Positions 34,525-44,030 of a stretch of 64,000 nucleotides of DNA are shown here, piece by piece; position 1 is the stretch's first letter; each line of letters opens with the position of its first letter. Below the pieces are notes generated by a model. It had not been told where the DNA came from. It did not search any database and saw nothing but the letters and a program-made list of their open reading frames with translations. Where the stretch lies: NCBI RefSeq assembly GCF_031326205.1, contig NZ_CP133721.1, positions 248,001-312,000 on the forward strand, written 5' to 3'. A program made the translations under genes and the position numbers. Source of the DNA: Flavobacterium sp. 20NA77.7 (GTDB lineage: Bacteria; Bacteroidota; Bacteroidia; Flavobacteriales; Flavobacteriaceae).

Positions 34525-35892
34525 TTATACTAAATTCAGAACGTAATCTGGGAATAAGCCAATAAGCACAAGTAAAACTGTAGCTACTATACCCACGATA
34601 TAATATTCAGAATGGTTTGCTAATTCATTATCTTCTGACTCTTCTTTCATATACATAGCAATAATTACTTTGAAATAATAAAAAACAGCTATCATAGAGT
34701 TAATAATGGCAAATATAGCTAAGGCTAAATACCCATCTTGAATAATTTGTCCAAGAATAAATAATTTGCCAAAAAATCCCGCTAAAATTGGTATTCCAGC
34801 CATTGACAACGTAGCAATTGTCATAATAAAGGCCATTAAAGGCGATCTTTTTGCTAAGCCGTTAAAATTTTCAATTTTACAATTGTCTTCTTTTTTAGTA
34901 ACAAATAAAACTACTGAAAATGCGGCTAACCCAGCAATTGCATACGACAGGGTATAAAACAGTAAATTGTTTTGTGCATGCTCAATGTTTAAAAGTGTCA
35001 TAAGCATAAATCCAGTGTGAGAAATACCAGAATAAGCTAAAATTCGTTTTAATTTTTTTTGGCGTAATGCCATTACATTACCGAAAAACATGGTTGCAAT
35101 GGTAACTACCACAATTACTTCTTTGTACTCATCGTACATATAGGTGTTTAATATTCCTACTAATTTAAAGAATGAGGCCATAGCTGTTACCTTTGCTAAG
35201 GTGCTCATTAAAGCTGTTACTTGTGTAGGTGAGCCTTCATATACATCGGGAGCCCAAAAATGCATTGGGGTAGCAGCGACTTTAAATAACATGCCTATAG
35301 TTAATAAGATGACACCGATATAGAACCAATATTCCGTAGTAGCTGATATAGATGCCTCACGCAATGTTGGCACATCAAACGCACCCGTAGCGCCATACAA
35401 CATGGCAATACCAAACAATAAAATACCTGAAGCAAATGATCCCATTAAGAAATATTTCATTCCAGCTTCATTACTTTTTATGTTTAAGCGATCACTTCCT
35501 GCTAACACATAAAGACCAATGGACAAGACTTCAATTCCTAAAAAGAACATGGAAATGTTATTAAAACTTACCATCGCTACAGCCCCTGAAAGCATAAATA
35601 CTTTAATAGAGATAAAGTCTGATACTTTTGAACTTTTAGCGTAGCTAGGTGCACTTAAAAGAACTAAAAGCGCAGTTAGTAATATAAATAAACTTGAAAA
35701 CACATTAGCATATGAATCCATTACTATCATAGATTCATAACCTTGTATTTGGGGTAAGTTATGGGTAATAGTTAAACCAAACAACGCCATAAGCGAGACA
35801 ATGGTTATAGGAATAATAACTTTTCTTAAGTTAATTATTTCTAATAATAAACAAAGTATCCCGATTCCTACTATAGCTATTAATGTACTCAT
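34525..35892 (-). CDS. nuoN: NADH-quinone oxidoreductase subunit N
   Basis: One of the three antiporter-like, proton-pumping membrane subunits of complex I. The 455-residue protein has about 14 transmembrane helices. SNEAGMKYFLMGSFASGILL and FWAPDVYEGSPTQVTALMST are the proton-channel helices with conserved Lys, and LKRILAYSGISHTGFML is the characteristic late lysine helix of the family. It is the last gene of the operon, 12 bases after nuoM, and a terminator follows immediately. Confidence 0.96.
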   Translation of the reverse strand: MSTLIAIVGIGILCLLLEIINLRKVIIPITIVSLMALFGLTITHNLPQIQGYESMIVMDSYANVFSSLFILLTALLVLLSAPSYAKSSKVSDFISIKVFMLSGAVAMVSFNNISMFFLGIEVLSIGLYVLAGSDRLNIKSNEAGMKYFLMGSFASGILLFGIAMLYGATGAFDVPTLREASISATTEYWFYIGVILLTIGMLFKVAATPMHFWAPDVYEGSPTQVTALMSTLAKVTAMASFFKLVGILNTYMYDEYKEVIVVVTIATMFFGNVMALRQKKLKRILAYSGISHTGFMLMTLLNIEHAQNNLLFYTLSYAIAGLAAFSVVLFVTKKEDNCKIENFNGLAKRSPLMAFIMTIATLSMAGIPILAGFFGKLFILGQIIQDGYLALAIFAIINSMIAVFYYFKVIIAMYMKEESEDNELANHSEYYIVGIVATVLLVLIGLFPDYVLNLV

Positions 35893-35904
35893 TTCTAGTG
35901 ATTC

Positions 35905-37335
35905 TTAGTTAATTTGGTTTAATATATTTAGTAAACTTGGTTTAATTAAATCAATTATGGGCTGTGGAAATAGACCAAAGAAAATGGTAGTACCAACAAT
36001 AATTAATAAAACTAAACTTTCTGAAAAAGTAATTTCTTTAAATGCTTTTGTGCTTTCGCCCAGCATACTTTTTTGGAACATGCGCAACATATAAAAAGCA
36101 CCTAAAATGATAGTAGTACCCGCTACAACTGCATACCAAACGTTTACTTTAAATAAACTATAAAGTAAATTAAATTCTCCAATAAAGTTAAAGGTTGTAG
36201 GCAAGGCAACAGAGGCTAATACTACAATCAAGAATAATGAAGCAAATTTGGTTGCTTGAGTTCGAATGCCTCCCATTTCATTTATGGAATAAGTTTGATA
36301 TCTATTATAAATAATTTCAATACAATAAAATAAGGCTACAATAATTAATCCATGCGAAAGCATTTGTAACACTGCCCCTTGGAACCCTTCATAGGTTAAA
36401 GAATATAATCCTGCAGCAATTAATCCTACGTGAGAAAGTGATGAATAAGCTAAGAATTTCTTGCTGTTTTTTTGTTTTAGTGTTAGGATAGCGCCATAAA
36501 TTATGCCAGCAATACATATAGAAACAATAATAGGTACGTGTGCCTTTGCAGCACCATCAGACAATGGTAATTGCCATCTTAATATACTATATAATCCCAT
36601 TTTAAGCATAATACCAGACAATAGCATGGTGCCAATTGCTGGCGCTTTACTATACGTATTTGCTTGCCATGTATGGAAAGGTATTATAGGAATTTTAATC
36701 GCATAAGCCAAAAAGAAAGCTAAGAAAATATATGTTTTTTCAGTACCTGTTAGCGATAAGGCATATAATTTATCAATGGCAAAACTTGCACATTTACTAT
36801 ACATGTAGATAAATGCTATTAACATAAATAATGAACCAGCAAAAGTATAGATGAAAAATTTTAAGATTGCTTTTCTGCGTTCTTCAATTTCACCATTACC
36901 CCATCGTAAGGCAATAAAATAAATTGGAATTAAAGCAATTTCCCAGAAAATATAATACACTAATCCGTCTGCGGCTAAAAAAGTACCAGCCATGGCTGTG
37001 CCCATTACTAAAATTAATGCATAGATTGATTTTTCGTTTTCAAATTTTGTGATAAAACCTGTTCCAATAATTAGAGGTAACAAACCTGTTGTTAATAAAA
37101 GCATGGCTAATGCCAATCCATCAACATGCAAGGCAAAAGTAACTTCAGGCATACTTAACCACGGCAAATTTACATTTAAGTTTTCACCTGCTAAAAAATT
37201 AGTTAAAGCTAAAATTGTCAAGGCAAAAGCACCTAGACTAAAAGCAATTGCTACTCTTGAAGCCCATTTGTTTCCTGAAAAGTAAGTGAAAATCGCACCT
37301 ACTAGTAAAACTATTAATACAATACTTATATTCAT
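35905..37335 (-). CDS. nuoM: NADH-quinone oxidoreductase subunit M
   Basis: Antiporter-like membrane subunit of complex I, 476 residues and about 14 helices. Diagnostic segments are YIFWEIALIPIYFIALRWGN (with the conserved Glu), AYAIKIPIIPFHTWQANTYS, the channel helix SGIMLKMGLYSILRW and KKFLAYSSLSHVGLIAAGLY. Proton translocation is driven by long-range coupling from quinone reduction. It lies between nuoL and nuoN with gaps of 6 and 12 bases. Helix content explains its very low charged-residue fraction. Confidence 0.97.
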   Translation of the reverse strand: MNISIVLIVLLVGAIFTYFSGNKWASRVAIAFSLGAFALTILALTNFLAGENLNVNLPWLSMPEVTFALHVDGLALAMLLLTTGLLPLIIGTGFITKFENEKSIYALILVMGTAMAGTFLAADGLVYYIFWEIALIPIYFIALRWGNGEIEERRKAILKFFIYTFAGSLFMLIAFIYMYSKCASFAIDKLYALSLTGTEKTYIFLAFFLAYAIKIPIIPFHTWQANTYSKAPAIGTMLLSGIMLKMGLYSILRWQLPLSDGAAKAHVPIIVSICIAGIIYGAILTLKQKNSKKFLAYSSLSHVGLIAAGLYSLTYEGFQGAVLQMLSHGLIIVALFYCIEIIYNRYQTYSINEMGGIRTQATKFASLFLIVVLASVALPTTFNFIGEFNLLYSLFKVNVWYAVVAGTTIILGAFYMLRMFQKSMLGESTKAFKEITFSESLVLLIIVGTTIFFGLFPQPIIDLIKPSLLNILNQIN

Positions 37336-37341
37336 TACTCT

Positions 37342-39216
37342 TTATTGACGATTTAAAAATAAATAAAACAAAAAACCACAAATTCCTAAAATAAAAGCGA
37401 ACAAATACACGCCAATATTTCCATTTTGAATTCTTTTCCCTTGCAGCGATAAGCCATAAGCAATATTAGCTGTTCCAAATACTAGCTTAGAAACAAAACG
37501 CTCTACATATTTTTTGCAAAATGCAGATAAGGCATAAATTGGTTGTACAACAATAGCCATGTATAATTCATCTAAATAGAATTTATTTGCTAAAATTTTA
37601 TGTAAACCTTGTGCTTTTTCATCTGCTTCAGGAACTTGTTTTTTATTGATGTACATACTATAAGCAATACCAATACCGATTAAAGCACCCGCTGTTGCGA
37701 GACCCATTAGCATATAGGCGGTGCCATTTAAATGATGTGCTTCATGTCCTTTAAATAATGGTGCTAAATAATGATTTAACCAATTACTTCCAGGTAAATT
37801 AATTACTCCGCCAATTGTTGCTAAAACCGCTAAAATTACTAATGGAATTGTAATTAAAGCTGGGCTTTCATGTAAATGATGTTTTTGTTCTTCCGTTCCT
37901 CTAAATTCACCAAAGAAAGTAAGAAATATCAATCTGAACATGTAAAAAGCAGTCATAATAGAAGCAACTGAGCCTAAGACCCATAAAATAGTATTATGAT
38001 GGAAAGCGGTTAATAATATTTCATCTTTTGACCAAAATCCTGCAAATGGAAAAATTCCTGAAATAGCCAAAGTAGAAATCATCATGGTCCAAAATGTAAT
38101 AGGCATACTTTTTTTAAGTCCGCCCATGTTTCGCATATCTTGTTCGCCATGTAAGGCATGAATCACAGAACCTGAACCTAAGAATAAACATGCTTTAAAG
38201 AAAGCGTGAGTTATAACGTGAAAAACAGCCACTTCATAAGCGCCTAAACCTAAGGCTAAAAACATTAACCCTAATTGTGATACGGTTGAATAAGCCAATA
38301 CTTTTTTAATGTCATTTTGAACCAAACCAATGGCAGCAGCAACTATAGCTGTTATTGCACCAACGATAGCAATTACCGATTTTACATCTGGTGTGAGCTC
38401 AAATAAGAAATTCATTCTTGTAATCATGAATATACCAGCCGTTACCATCGTAGCTGCGTGAATCAATGCCGATACAGGTGTTGGTCCAGCCATTGCATCG
38501 GGTAACCAAGTGTAAAGTGGTAATTGTGCTGATTTTCCCGTAGCACCAATGAATAAACAAAGCGCGGCAACTGACAATAGAGCAGGAGTAATTACATTAG
38601 TACCTAAAGCGGCTTTGATTTCCATAAAATCTAATGTATTTAAATAGAAACCTAATACAAAAATTCCAATTAAGAAACCTAAGTCTCCTATACGGTTCAT
38701 AATGAATGCTTTTTTAGCCGCATCATTATACTCTTGGTTTTTATACCAGAAACCGATGAGTAAATAAGAGCATAAACCTACACCTTCCCAGCCTATAAAC
38801 ATGATTAATAGGTTGCTTCCTGCTACCAATGTAATCATAAAGAAAATAAACAAGTTCAAATAAGAAAAGAACTTATGCATATTTTCATCATCATGCATAT
38901 AGCTAATAGAATATAAGTGGATTAATGAACCTATTCCAGTAACAAATAATAACCATAAAACAGATAATTGGTCAAAAAGAAAATCAAAATTAACTTTAAT
39001 TTTTCCTAATGTAAACCAATCTGCTAAATGAAATTTTGGAATTGTTTCACCAGCATTGATTTGAGAAAACAAACAAAGCGTACATAAAAATGATAGTACT
39101 ACAGCTACTGTTCCAATACTTCCTGATAGGGTTTTACCTAGCATCTTTCCGAAGAAAACGTTGATTAAAAAACCAACTAAAGGCGCAAATAATAAAAGTA
39201 AAATAGTTGTCTCCAT
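37342..39216 (-). CDS. nuoL: NADH-quinone oxidoreductase subunit L
   Basis: The distal antiporter-like subunit of complex I, 624 residues with about 16 helices. Key segments are FIGWEGVGLCSYLLIGFWYK (conserved Glu), LPDAMAGPTPVSALIHAATM, KKVLAYSTVSQLGLMFLALG and HAFFKACLFLGSGSVIHALH. The long region after residue about 480, ending in hydrophobic helices, fits the lateral amphipathic helix and final anchor that clamps NuoM and NuoN. It sits seven bases downstream of nuoK in the operon. Full-length compared with the family (about 610 residues). Confidence 0.98.
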   Translation of the reverse strand: METTILLLLFAPLVGFLINVFFGKMLGKTLSGSIGTVAVVLSFLCTLCLFSQINAGETIPKFHLADWFTLGKIKVNFDFLFDQLSVLWLLFVTGIGSLIHLYSISYMHDDENMHKFFSYLNLFIFFMITLVAGSNLLIMFIGWEGVGLCSYLLIGFWYKNQEYNDAAKKAFIMNRIGDLGFLIGIFVLGFYLNTLDFMEIKAALGTNVITPALLSVAALCLFIGATGKSAQLPLYTWLPDAMAGPTPVSALIHAATMVTAGIFMITRMNFLFELTPDVKSVIAIVGAITAIVAAAIGLVQNDIKKVLAYSTVSQLGLMFLALGLGAYEVAVFHVITHAFFKACLFLGSGSVIHALHGEQDMRNMGGLKKSMPITFWTMMISTLAISGIFPFAGFWSKDEILLTAFHHNTILWVLGSVASIMTAFYMFRLIFLTFFGEFRGTEEQKHHLHESPALITIPLVILAVLATIGGVINLPGSNWLNHYLAPLFKGHEAHHLNGTAYMLMGLATAGALIGIGIAYSMYINKKQVPEADEKAQGLHKILANKFYLDELYMAIVVQPIYALSAFCKKYVERFVSKLVFGTANIAYGLSLQGKRIQNGNIGVYLFAFILGICGFLFYLFLNRQ

Positions 39217-39223
39217 TAGCTGA

Positions 39224-39541
39224 TTATCCTTTTAAATTTTTTAAATTATCAATGTCAATATTTCCAATATTTCTAAAAATAGAAACTAGAATTGCTAGTC
39301 CTACAGCTACTTCTGCTGCAGCAACTGCCATTGTAAAAAACACAAATACTTGACCACTTGGATCTTGATGGTAAACCGAAAAAGCAACAAGTAGTAAGTT
39401 TACTGCATTCAACATAATTTCAATAGACATGAACATAATAATGGCATTACGTCTATATAATAAACCAAAGGCTCCAATACAAAATAGCAGCGCAGCTAAA
39501 ATGATGTAATTTTGAATACCTATTTCTTGTAATACATTCAT
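39224..39541 (-). CDS. nuoK: NADH-quinone oxidoreductase subunit K
   Basis: Small three-helix membrane subunit of complex I, 105 residues as expected. Visible conserved pieces are LLFCIGAFGLLYRRNAIIMF, MSIEIMLNAVNLLLVAFSVY with the buried Glu of the proton path, and FFTMAVAAAEVAVGLAILVS with the second conserved Glu. Two bases separate it from nuoJ, so the operon is tightly packed here. Confidence 0.98.
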   Translation of the reverse strand: MNVLQEIGIQNYIILAALLFCIGAFGLLYRRNAIIMFMSIEIMLNAVNLLLVAFSVYHQDPSGQVFVFFTMAVAAAEVAVGLAILVSIFRNIGNIDIDNLKNLKG

Positions 39542-39543
39542 AG

Positions 39544-40047
39544 TTATATTTTTTCTTCTTTTTTAGAAATTAATACTGCACCAATCATAGAGACTAGAAG
39601 TAACACAGAAGCAAATTCAAATGGAACTTGATATTCGTTTAGCAATACTTTTCCCAATACTTTGATGGACTGAAAATCTTCACCTGTAGTTGTATAATCT
39701 AGCATTTCTGGTTGTGCAGATTTTAGAGCAGCAATTAATACAACGCCAAGTACACAAGTCGAAATTAAAGCAGCAAATACAGTCCATTTAGGCTTAGAGG
39801 TTTCATCTTCTTTGTTTAAGTTCATTAACATTAGAGTAAATAGTAATAATACCATAATGGCACCTGCATATACAATAACATGAACAACAGCTAGAAATTG
39901 TGCATTAAATAACACATAGTGTCCTGCTAAGGTGAAGAAACATACCACTAAATAAATAGCGCTATGAATGGCATTTTTACTGTAAACAGTTAAAAAAGCT
40001 GTTCCTAGTGTTATTGCCGATAATATATAGAAAACAATCTCTAACAT
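39544..40047 (-). CDS. nuoJ: NADH-quinone oxidoreductase subunit J
   Basis: Membrane subunit J of complex I, 167 residues with five predicted helices. The third helix, which carries a pi-bulge in solved structures, reads AVVHVIVYAGAIMVLLLFTL with the conserved Tyr-Ala-Gly. The C-terminal helix FEFASVLLLVSMIGAVLIS is also typical. It links the quinone chamber to the K/N pumping modules. Flanked by nuoI and nuoK with two-base gaps. Confidence 0.96.
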   Translation of the reverse strand: MLEIVFYILSAITLGTAFLTVYSKNAIHSAIYLVVCFFTLAGHYVLFNAQFLAVVHVIVYAGAIMVLLLFTLMLMNLNKEDETSKPKWTVFAALISTCVLGVVLIAALKSAQPEMLDYTTTGEDFQSIKVLGKVLLNEYQVPFEFASVLLLVSMIGAVLISKKEEKI

Positions 40048-40049
40048 AA

Positions 40050-40595
40050 TTAATTAATAGTATTTGTTACTGTATTTTGAATAGCCATTTCTAGAGGCAT
40101 GACTAATTTATCTTTGCCATAAATGAAATCTTCTCTGTCATAATCTGCTTTTACAATTTTCTTTGATTTGGTTAAATAGATAGCTTCTTTTGGGCAAGCC
40201 TCTTCACATAAACCGCAAAAAATACAACGCAACATGTTGATTTCATAAATTTCAGCATATTTTTCTTCTCTGTACAAGTGTTTTTCTTCAGGTTTGCGTT
40301 CTGCAGCCTTCATAGTTATAGCTTCTGCAGGGCAAGATAAAGCGCATAAACCACACGCAGTACATCTTTCTTTGCCTTCATCATCGCGCATGAGCATATG
40401 TTGTCCTCTGTAAACCGGACTAAAAGCACGAACTTCTTCTGGATATTTTATGGTTACTTTTCTTCTAAATAAATGTTTAATTGTGGTTAACAATCCTTTG
40501 ATAATTGCCCACAAATACATTTTTTCAATAAAAGTCATTTCTTTGTTAGAAACTACTTTTTTTCTTCCCGATAATGATAGTTGTTCTACTGACAT
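40050..40595 (-). CDS. nuoI: NADH-quinone oxidoreductase subunit I
   Basis: Peripheral-arm subunit carrying two 4Fe-4S clusters (N6a and N6b) that pass electrons towards NuoB. The 181-residue protein has the two ferredoxin motifs CTACGLCALSCPAEAI and CIFCGLCEEACPKEAIYLTK, each C-x2-C-x2-C-x3-C-P. The N-terminal extension (MSVEQLSLSGRKKVVSNKEM) precedes a short amphipathic helix that would lie on the membrane next to NuoH. Eleven bases separate it from nuoH. Confidence 0.98.
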   Translation of the reverse strand: MSVEQLSLSGRKKVVSNKEMTFIEKMYLWAIIKGLLTTIKHLFRRKVTIKYPEEVRAFSPVYRGQHMLMRDDEGKERCTACGLCALSCPAEAITMKAAERKPEEKHLYREEKYAEIYEINMLRCIFCGLCEEACPKEAIYLTKSKKIVKADYDREDFIYGKDKLVMPLEMAIQNTVTNTIN

Positions 40596-40606
40596 AATCC
40601 TTTATA

Positions 40607-41638
40607 TTATTTAAATACAACCATTACAATTCCAGTAACAATAATGTTAATTACAGCTAATGGTATTAATATTTTCCATCCTAAATGCATCAATTGGTCA
40701 TATCTAAATCTTGGAATCGTCCATCTTACCCACATGTAAAAGAAGATGAAGAAACAAAGTTTAGCAAATAGAGATAAAAAGCCTAATAAAGCAGCAATGT
40801 TTACGCCCCAATTTTCTGATACCCAATTCATACCCGGGAAATGATAACCACCCAAAAACACTATAGCTAAAATAGTTGATGAAATAAACATATTAGCATA
40901 TTCTGCAAATAAATAGAATCCCATTTTCATAGATGAATATTCGGTATGGTAGCCCCCAATTAATTCTGATTCACATTCTGCTAAATCAAAAGGAGTTCGG
41001 TTTGTTTCTGCAAATGAACAGACTAAGAAAATGATAAATGCTACAGGTTGATATAAAATATTCCAACCATTTTGGGCTTGGTATTCTGTAACTTCTTTAA
41101 GGGATAAAGAACCTGTCATCATCAATATGGCAATCATAGCTAATCCCATGGCTACCTCATAAGAAATCATTTGAGATGACGCTCTAACTGCTGACATTAA
41201 GGAGTATTTGTTATTTGAAGCCCAAGCTCCAATCATGATGCCATACACACCTATTGATAGTACGCCAAAAATATATAAGATAGATACATCAATATCAGTT
41301 GCTTGTAAAAGAACGGTTCTGCCAAATACTTCGATTTTATCTCCCCATGGAATAACTGCACTTGTAATTAAAGCCGTACTCATCGCAATTCCTGGGCCTA
41401 AGATGAATAAAAAGCGGTTAGGTGTATTTGGAAAAAATTCTTCTTTTGAAAATAATTTAGCTCCATCAGCAAGCGGTTGTAATAAACCACCCCAGCCTGC
41501 TCTGTTTGGTCCAACTCTGTCTTGTAAAAACGCAGCTACCTTTCGTTCTGCCCACGTTGAATACATCGCCATTAACATTGTTAAAGCAAAAACAGTAACT
41601 ATGATTACACTTTTTTCAATAATAAATGCGCTTTCCAT
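40607..41638 (-). CDS. nuoH: NADH-quinone oxidoreductase subunit H
   Basis: The membrane subunit that forms the quinone-binding chamber floor. The 343-residue protein has eight helices. Landmarks are WAERKVAAFLQDRVGPNRAG, GLLQPLADGAKLFSKEEFFP, SSQMISYEVAMGLAMIAILM and FAETNRTPFDLAECESELIG with the conserved acidic residues, followed by GYHTEYSSMKMGFYLFAEY. Its ATG overlaps the stop of nuoG by one base (TAATG). Normal length. Confidence 0.98.
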   Translation of the reverse strand: MESAFIIEKSVIIVTVFALTMLMAMYSTWAERKVAAFLQDRVGPNRAGWGGLLQPLADGAKLFSKEEFFPNTPNRFLFILGPGIAMSTALITSAVIPWGDKIEVFGRTVLLQATDIDVSILYIFGVLSIGVYGIMIGAWASNNKYSLMSAVRASSQMISYEVAMGLAMIAILMMTGSLSLKEVTEYQAQNGWNILYQPVAFIIFLVCSFAETNRTPFDLAECESELIGGYHTEYSSMKMGFYLFAEYANMFISSTILAIVFLGGYHFPGMNWVSENWGVNIAALLGFLSLFAKLCFFIFFYMWVRWTIPRFRYDQLMHLGWKILIPLAVINIIVTGIVMVVFK

Positions 41639-42657
41639 TAGTTATCTTCTTTTTTAAGTGGAACTCCAGCCATACTAATTTTTTTTCGGTCTTCTTCTCG
41701 ACCAAACAAAATGTGACTTTCTGTATTAATTTCTACTTTGTCTAGTTCTCTAGTGTAGTTATTTTGATTGATTACAGAATCTTTTTCAAATTTTCTTGGT
41801 CCTTCAATTACCCAATCAGATACCTCTTTTTTGTCAAAACGACAGGTGTTGCAAATAAATTCTTCTACTTCACCATATTCATCTTTTCGACCAGTAACAC
41901 GTTGAATTTCGTTTCCAAACATCCAAACCGTAGTTTTACCACAACATTTGTCGCAATCTCTATGTGCATTGTAAGGTTTATTAAACCAAACTCTTGATTT
42001 AAAACGGAATGTTTTGTCGGTTAAAGCTCCTACAGGGCAAACATCAATCATATTACCCGAAAATTCATTGTCAATAGCCGCTGAAACACAGGTAGAAATT
42101 TGAGCATGATCGCCTCTATTTAATACGCCATGTACACGTCCATCTGTAAGTTGGTCTGCAACCTGAACACAACGTTGGCATAAAATACAACGATTCATGT
42201 GGAGTTGAATTTTATCGCCTATATTTTCAGGTTCAAACGTTCTTTTTTCTTCAATGAAACGTGTTTGGGCTTTACCATGTTCAAAACTCAAGTCTTGTAG
42301 ATTACACTCACCTGCTTGGTCACAAACAGGACAATCTAAAGGGTGATTGATTAACAAAAATTCAGTTACTGCTTTTCTAGCTTCGGTTACTCTTTCCGAT
42401 TTTTTACTATTAACTTCCATACCATCCATACAGCCTGTAACACAAGAGGCCACAAGTTTTGGCATAGGTCTAGGGTCTGCTTCGCTACCTTTGCTTACTT
42501 CTACAAGACAGCAACGACATTTTCCACCACTTCCTTTTAATTTTGAATAATAACACATGGCTGGTGGCACTAAATCACCACCAATCATACGAGCAGCTTG
42601 CAGGATGGTTGTTCCTGGTTCTACTTCTACGCTTTGTCCGTCTATGGTTACTTTCAT
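41638..42657 (-). CDS. nuoG: NADH-quinone oxidoreductase subunit G, short form
   Basis: Iron-sulfur subunit of the electron-input module, here 339 residues instead of the roughly 690-910 in Thermus or E. coli. It keeps the 2Fe-2S ferredoxin domain (CYYSKLKGSGGKCRCCLVEV), the HPLDCPVCDQAGECNLQD segment (cluster N5 region, with His), NRCILCQRCVQVADQLTDGR and the start of the molybdopterin-like domain with Cys pairs CDKCC...CNTC. The large molybdopterin-oxidoreductase remainder is missing, and nuoH follows directly, so this is not a frameshift. The short form seems normal in Bacteroidetes. Electron transfer via N1b/N4/N5 should persist. Confidence 0.95.
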   Translation of the reverse strand: MKVTIDGQSVEVEPGTTILQAARMIGGDLVPPAMCYYSKLKGSGGKCRCCLVEVSKGSEADPRPMPKLVASCVTGCMDGMEVNSKKSERVTEARKAVTEFLLINHPLDCPVCDQAGECNLQDLSFEHGKAQTRFIEEKRTFEPENIGDKIQLHMNRCILCQRCVQVADQLTDGRVHGVLNRGDHAQISTCVSAAIDNEFSGNMIDVCPVGALTDKTFRFKSRVWFNKPYNAHRDCDKCCGKTTVWMFGNEIQRVTGRKDEYGEVEEFICNTCRFDKKEVSDWVIEGPRKFEKDSVINQNNYTRELDKVEINTESHILFGREEDRKKISMAGVPLKKEDN

Positions 42658-42661
42658 TTGT

Positions 42662-44026
42662 TTATACAGTTTGATTACTTACTAGGTGACGAACTTTTTC
42701 AAATGGTTCATGCACAAAGTGATCTCTATTTTTTATTTTTTCTGGGAATCGTATGTGGTATTCAAATTCTTCTCTAAAATGGCGAATTGCTGCAGCAACT
42801 GGCCAAGATGCAGCATCTCCTAGAGGACAAATAGTGTTGCCTTCAATTTTACTTTGAATACTTAATAATAATTCGATATCTTCTTCACGACCGTGACCAT
42901 TTTCGATACGATGTAATACTTTTTCTAACCAGCCAGTTCCTTCACGACATGGGGTACATTGGCCACAACTTTCATGGTGGTAAAATCTTGAGAAATTCCA
43001 AGTGTTTCTTACAATACAAGTGGTATCATTATAAACGATAAATCCTCCAGAACCTAGCATTGAACCTGTAGCAAAACCGCCATCAGATAACGATTCATAA
43101 GTCATTAATCGATCTGTTCCTGCAGCAGTTTTATAAATTAAATGAGCAGGTAAAATAGGTACTGATGAACCTCCAGGAACTAAAGCTTTTAAAGGTCTAT
43201 CATCAATCATACCGCCACAATACTCGTCTGAATTGATGAATTCTTCAACAGAAACACCTAATTCAATTTCATACACACCAGGATTTTTAATATGCCCTGA
43301 AGCAGAAATTAATTTGGTACCTGTTGAACGCTCAATACCAATTTTAGCATATTCAGCACCAGAATTTAATACAATCCATGGCACTGCTGCAATGGATTCT
43401 ACATTATTAACTACTGTAGGGTTAGCCCACAAACCACTGATTGCTGGGAATGGAGGTTTTATACGAGGATTTCCTCTTTTTCCCTCTAATGATTCAATTA
43501 AAGCTGTTTCTTCACCACATATGTAGGCACCAGCACCACAGTGTACGTGAAGATCTAAATCATAACCCGAGCCCTGAATATTTTTTCCTAACCATCCAGC
43601 AGCATATGCTTCTTTTATTGCTCGTTCTAGGGTTTTAAAAACCCACATATATTCTCCTCTAATATAGATATAGGACAAGTTTGCACCCAAAGCATAACTA
43701 GCAGTTATCATTCCTTCAATTAAAAGGTGAGGAATGTATTCCATTAAATAACGATCTTTGAACGTGCCTGGTTCAGACTCATCTGCATTACAAACTAAAT
43801 GTCTTGGTTTACCAGATTTTTTATCGATAAAACTCCATTTCATTCCTACAGGAAATCCTGCTCCACCTCGACCTCTTAGACCTGAAGTTTTTACTTCTTC
43901 AGTAACTTCATCAGGAGTCATTTTAAATGCTTTTTCCACTGAAGTGTATCCTCCGTTTTGACGGTAAACTTCATAGGTTTTGATACCCGGAATAGTTATT
44001 TTTTCTAATAATATTTTTCTCCCCAT
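42662..44026 (-). CDS. nuoF: NADH-quinone oxidoreductase subunit F
   Basis: Entry subunit of complex I that binds NADH, FMN and the 4Fe-4S cluster N3. The 454-residue protein has the FMN/NADH loop SGLRGRGGAGFPVGMKWSFI, CNADESEPGTFKDRYLME, the glycine-rich GAYICGEETALIESLEGKRG and the N3 cysteines in HESCGQCTPCREGTGW plus a distant Cys in EGNTICPLGDAASWP. It pairs with NuoE to form the input module. Gaps of four bases on each side keep it inside the operon. Confidence 0.99.
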   Translation of the reverse strand: MGRKILLEKITIPGIKTYEVYRQNGGYTSVEKAFKMTPDEVTEEVKTSGLRGRGGAGFPVGMKWSFIDKKSGKPRHLVCNADESEPGTFKDRYLMEYIPHLLIEGMITASYALGANLSYIYIRGEYMWVFKTLERAIKEAYAAGWLGKNIQGSGYDLDLHVHCGAGAYICGEETALIESLEGKRGNPRIKPPFPAISGLWANPTVVNNVESIAAVPWIVLNSGAEYAKIGIERSTGTKLISASGHIKNPGVYEIELGVSVEEFINSDEYCGGMIDDRPLKALVPGGSSVPILPAHLIYKTAAGTDRLMTYESLSDGGFATGSMLGSGGFIVYNDTTCIVRNTWNFSRFYHHESCGQCTPCREGTGWLEKVLHRIENGHGREEDIELLLSIQSKIEGNTICPLGDAASWPVAAAIRHFREEFEYHIRFPEKIKNRDHFVHEPFEKVRHLVSNQTV

Positions 44027-44030
44027 GGTA

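Noticed and set aside
41208..41657. 149-codon plus-strand frame opposite nuoH
   Set aside because: Antisense to a conserved membrane gene; the hydrophobic codons read backwards keep the frame open.
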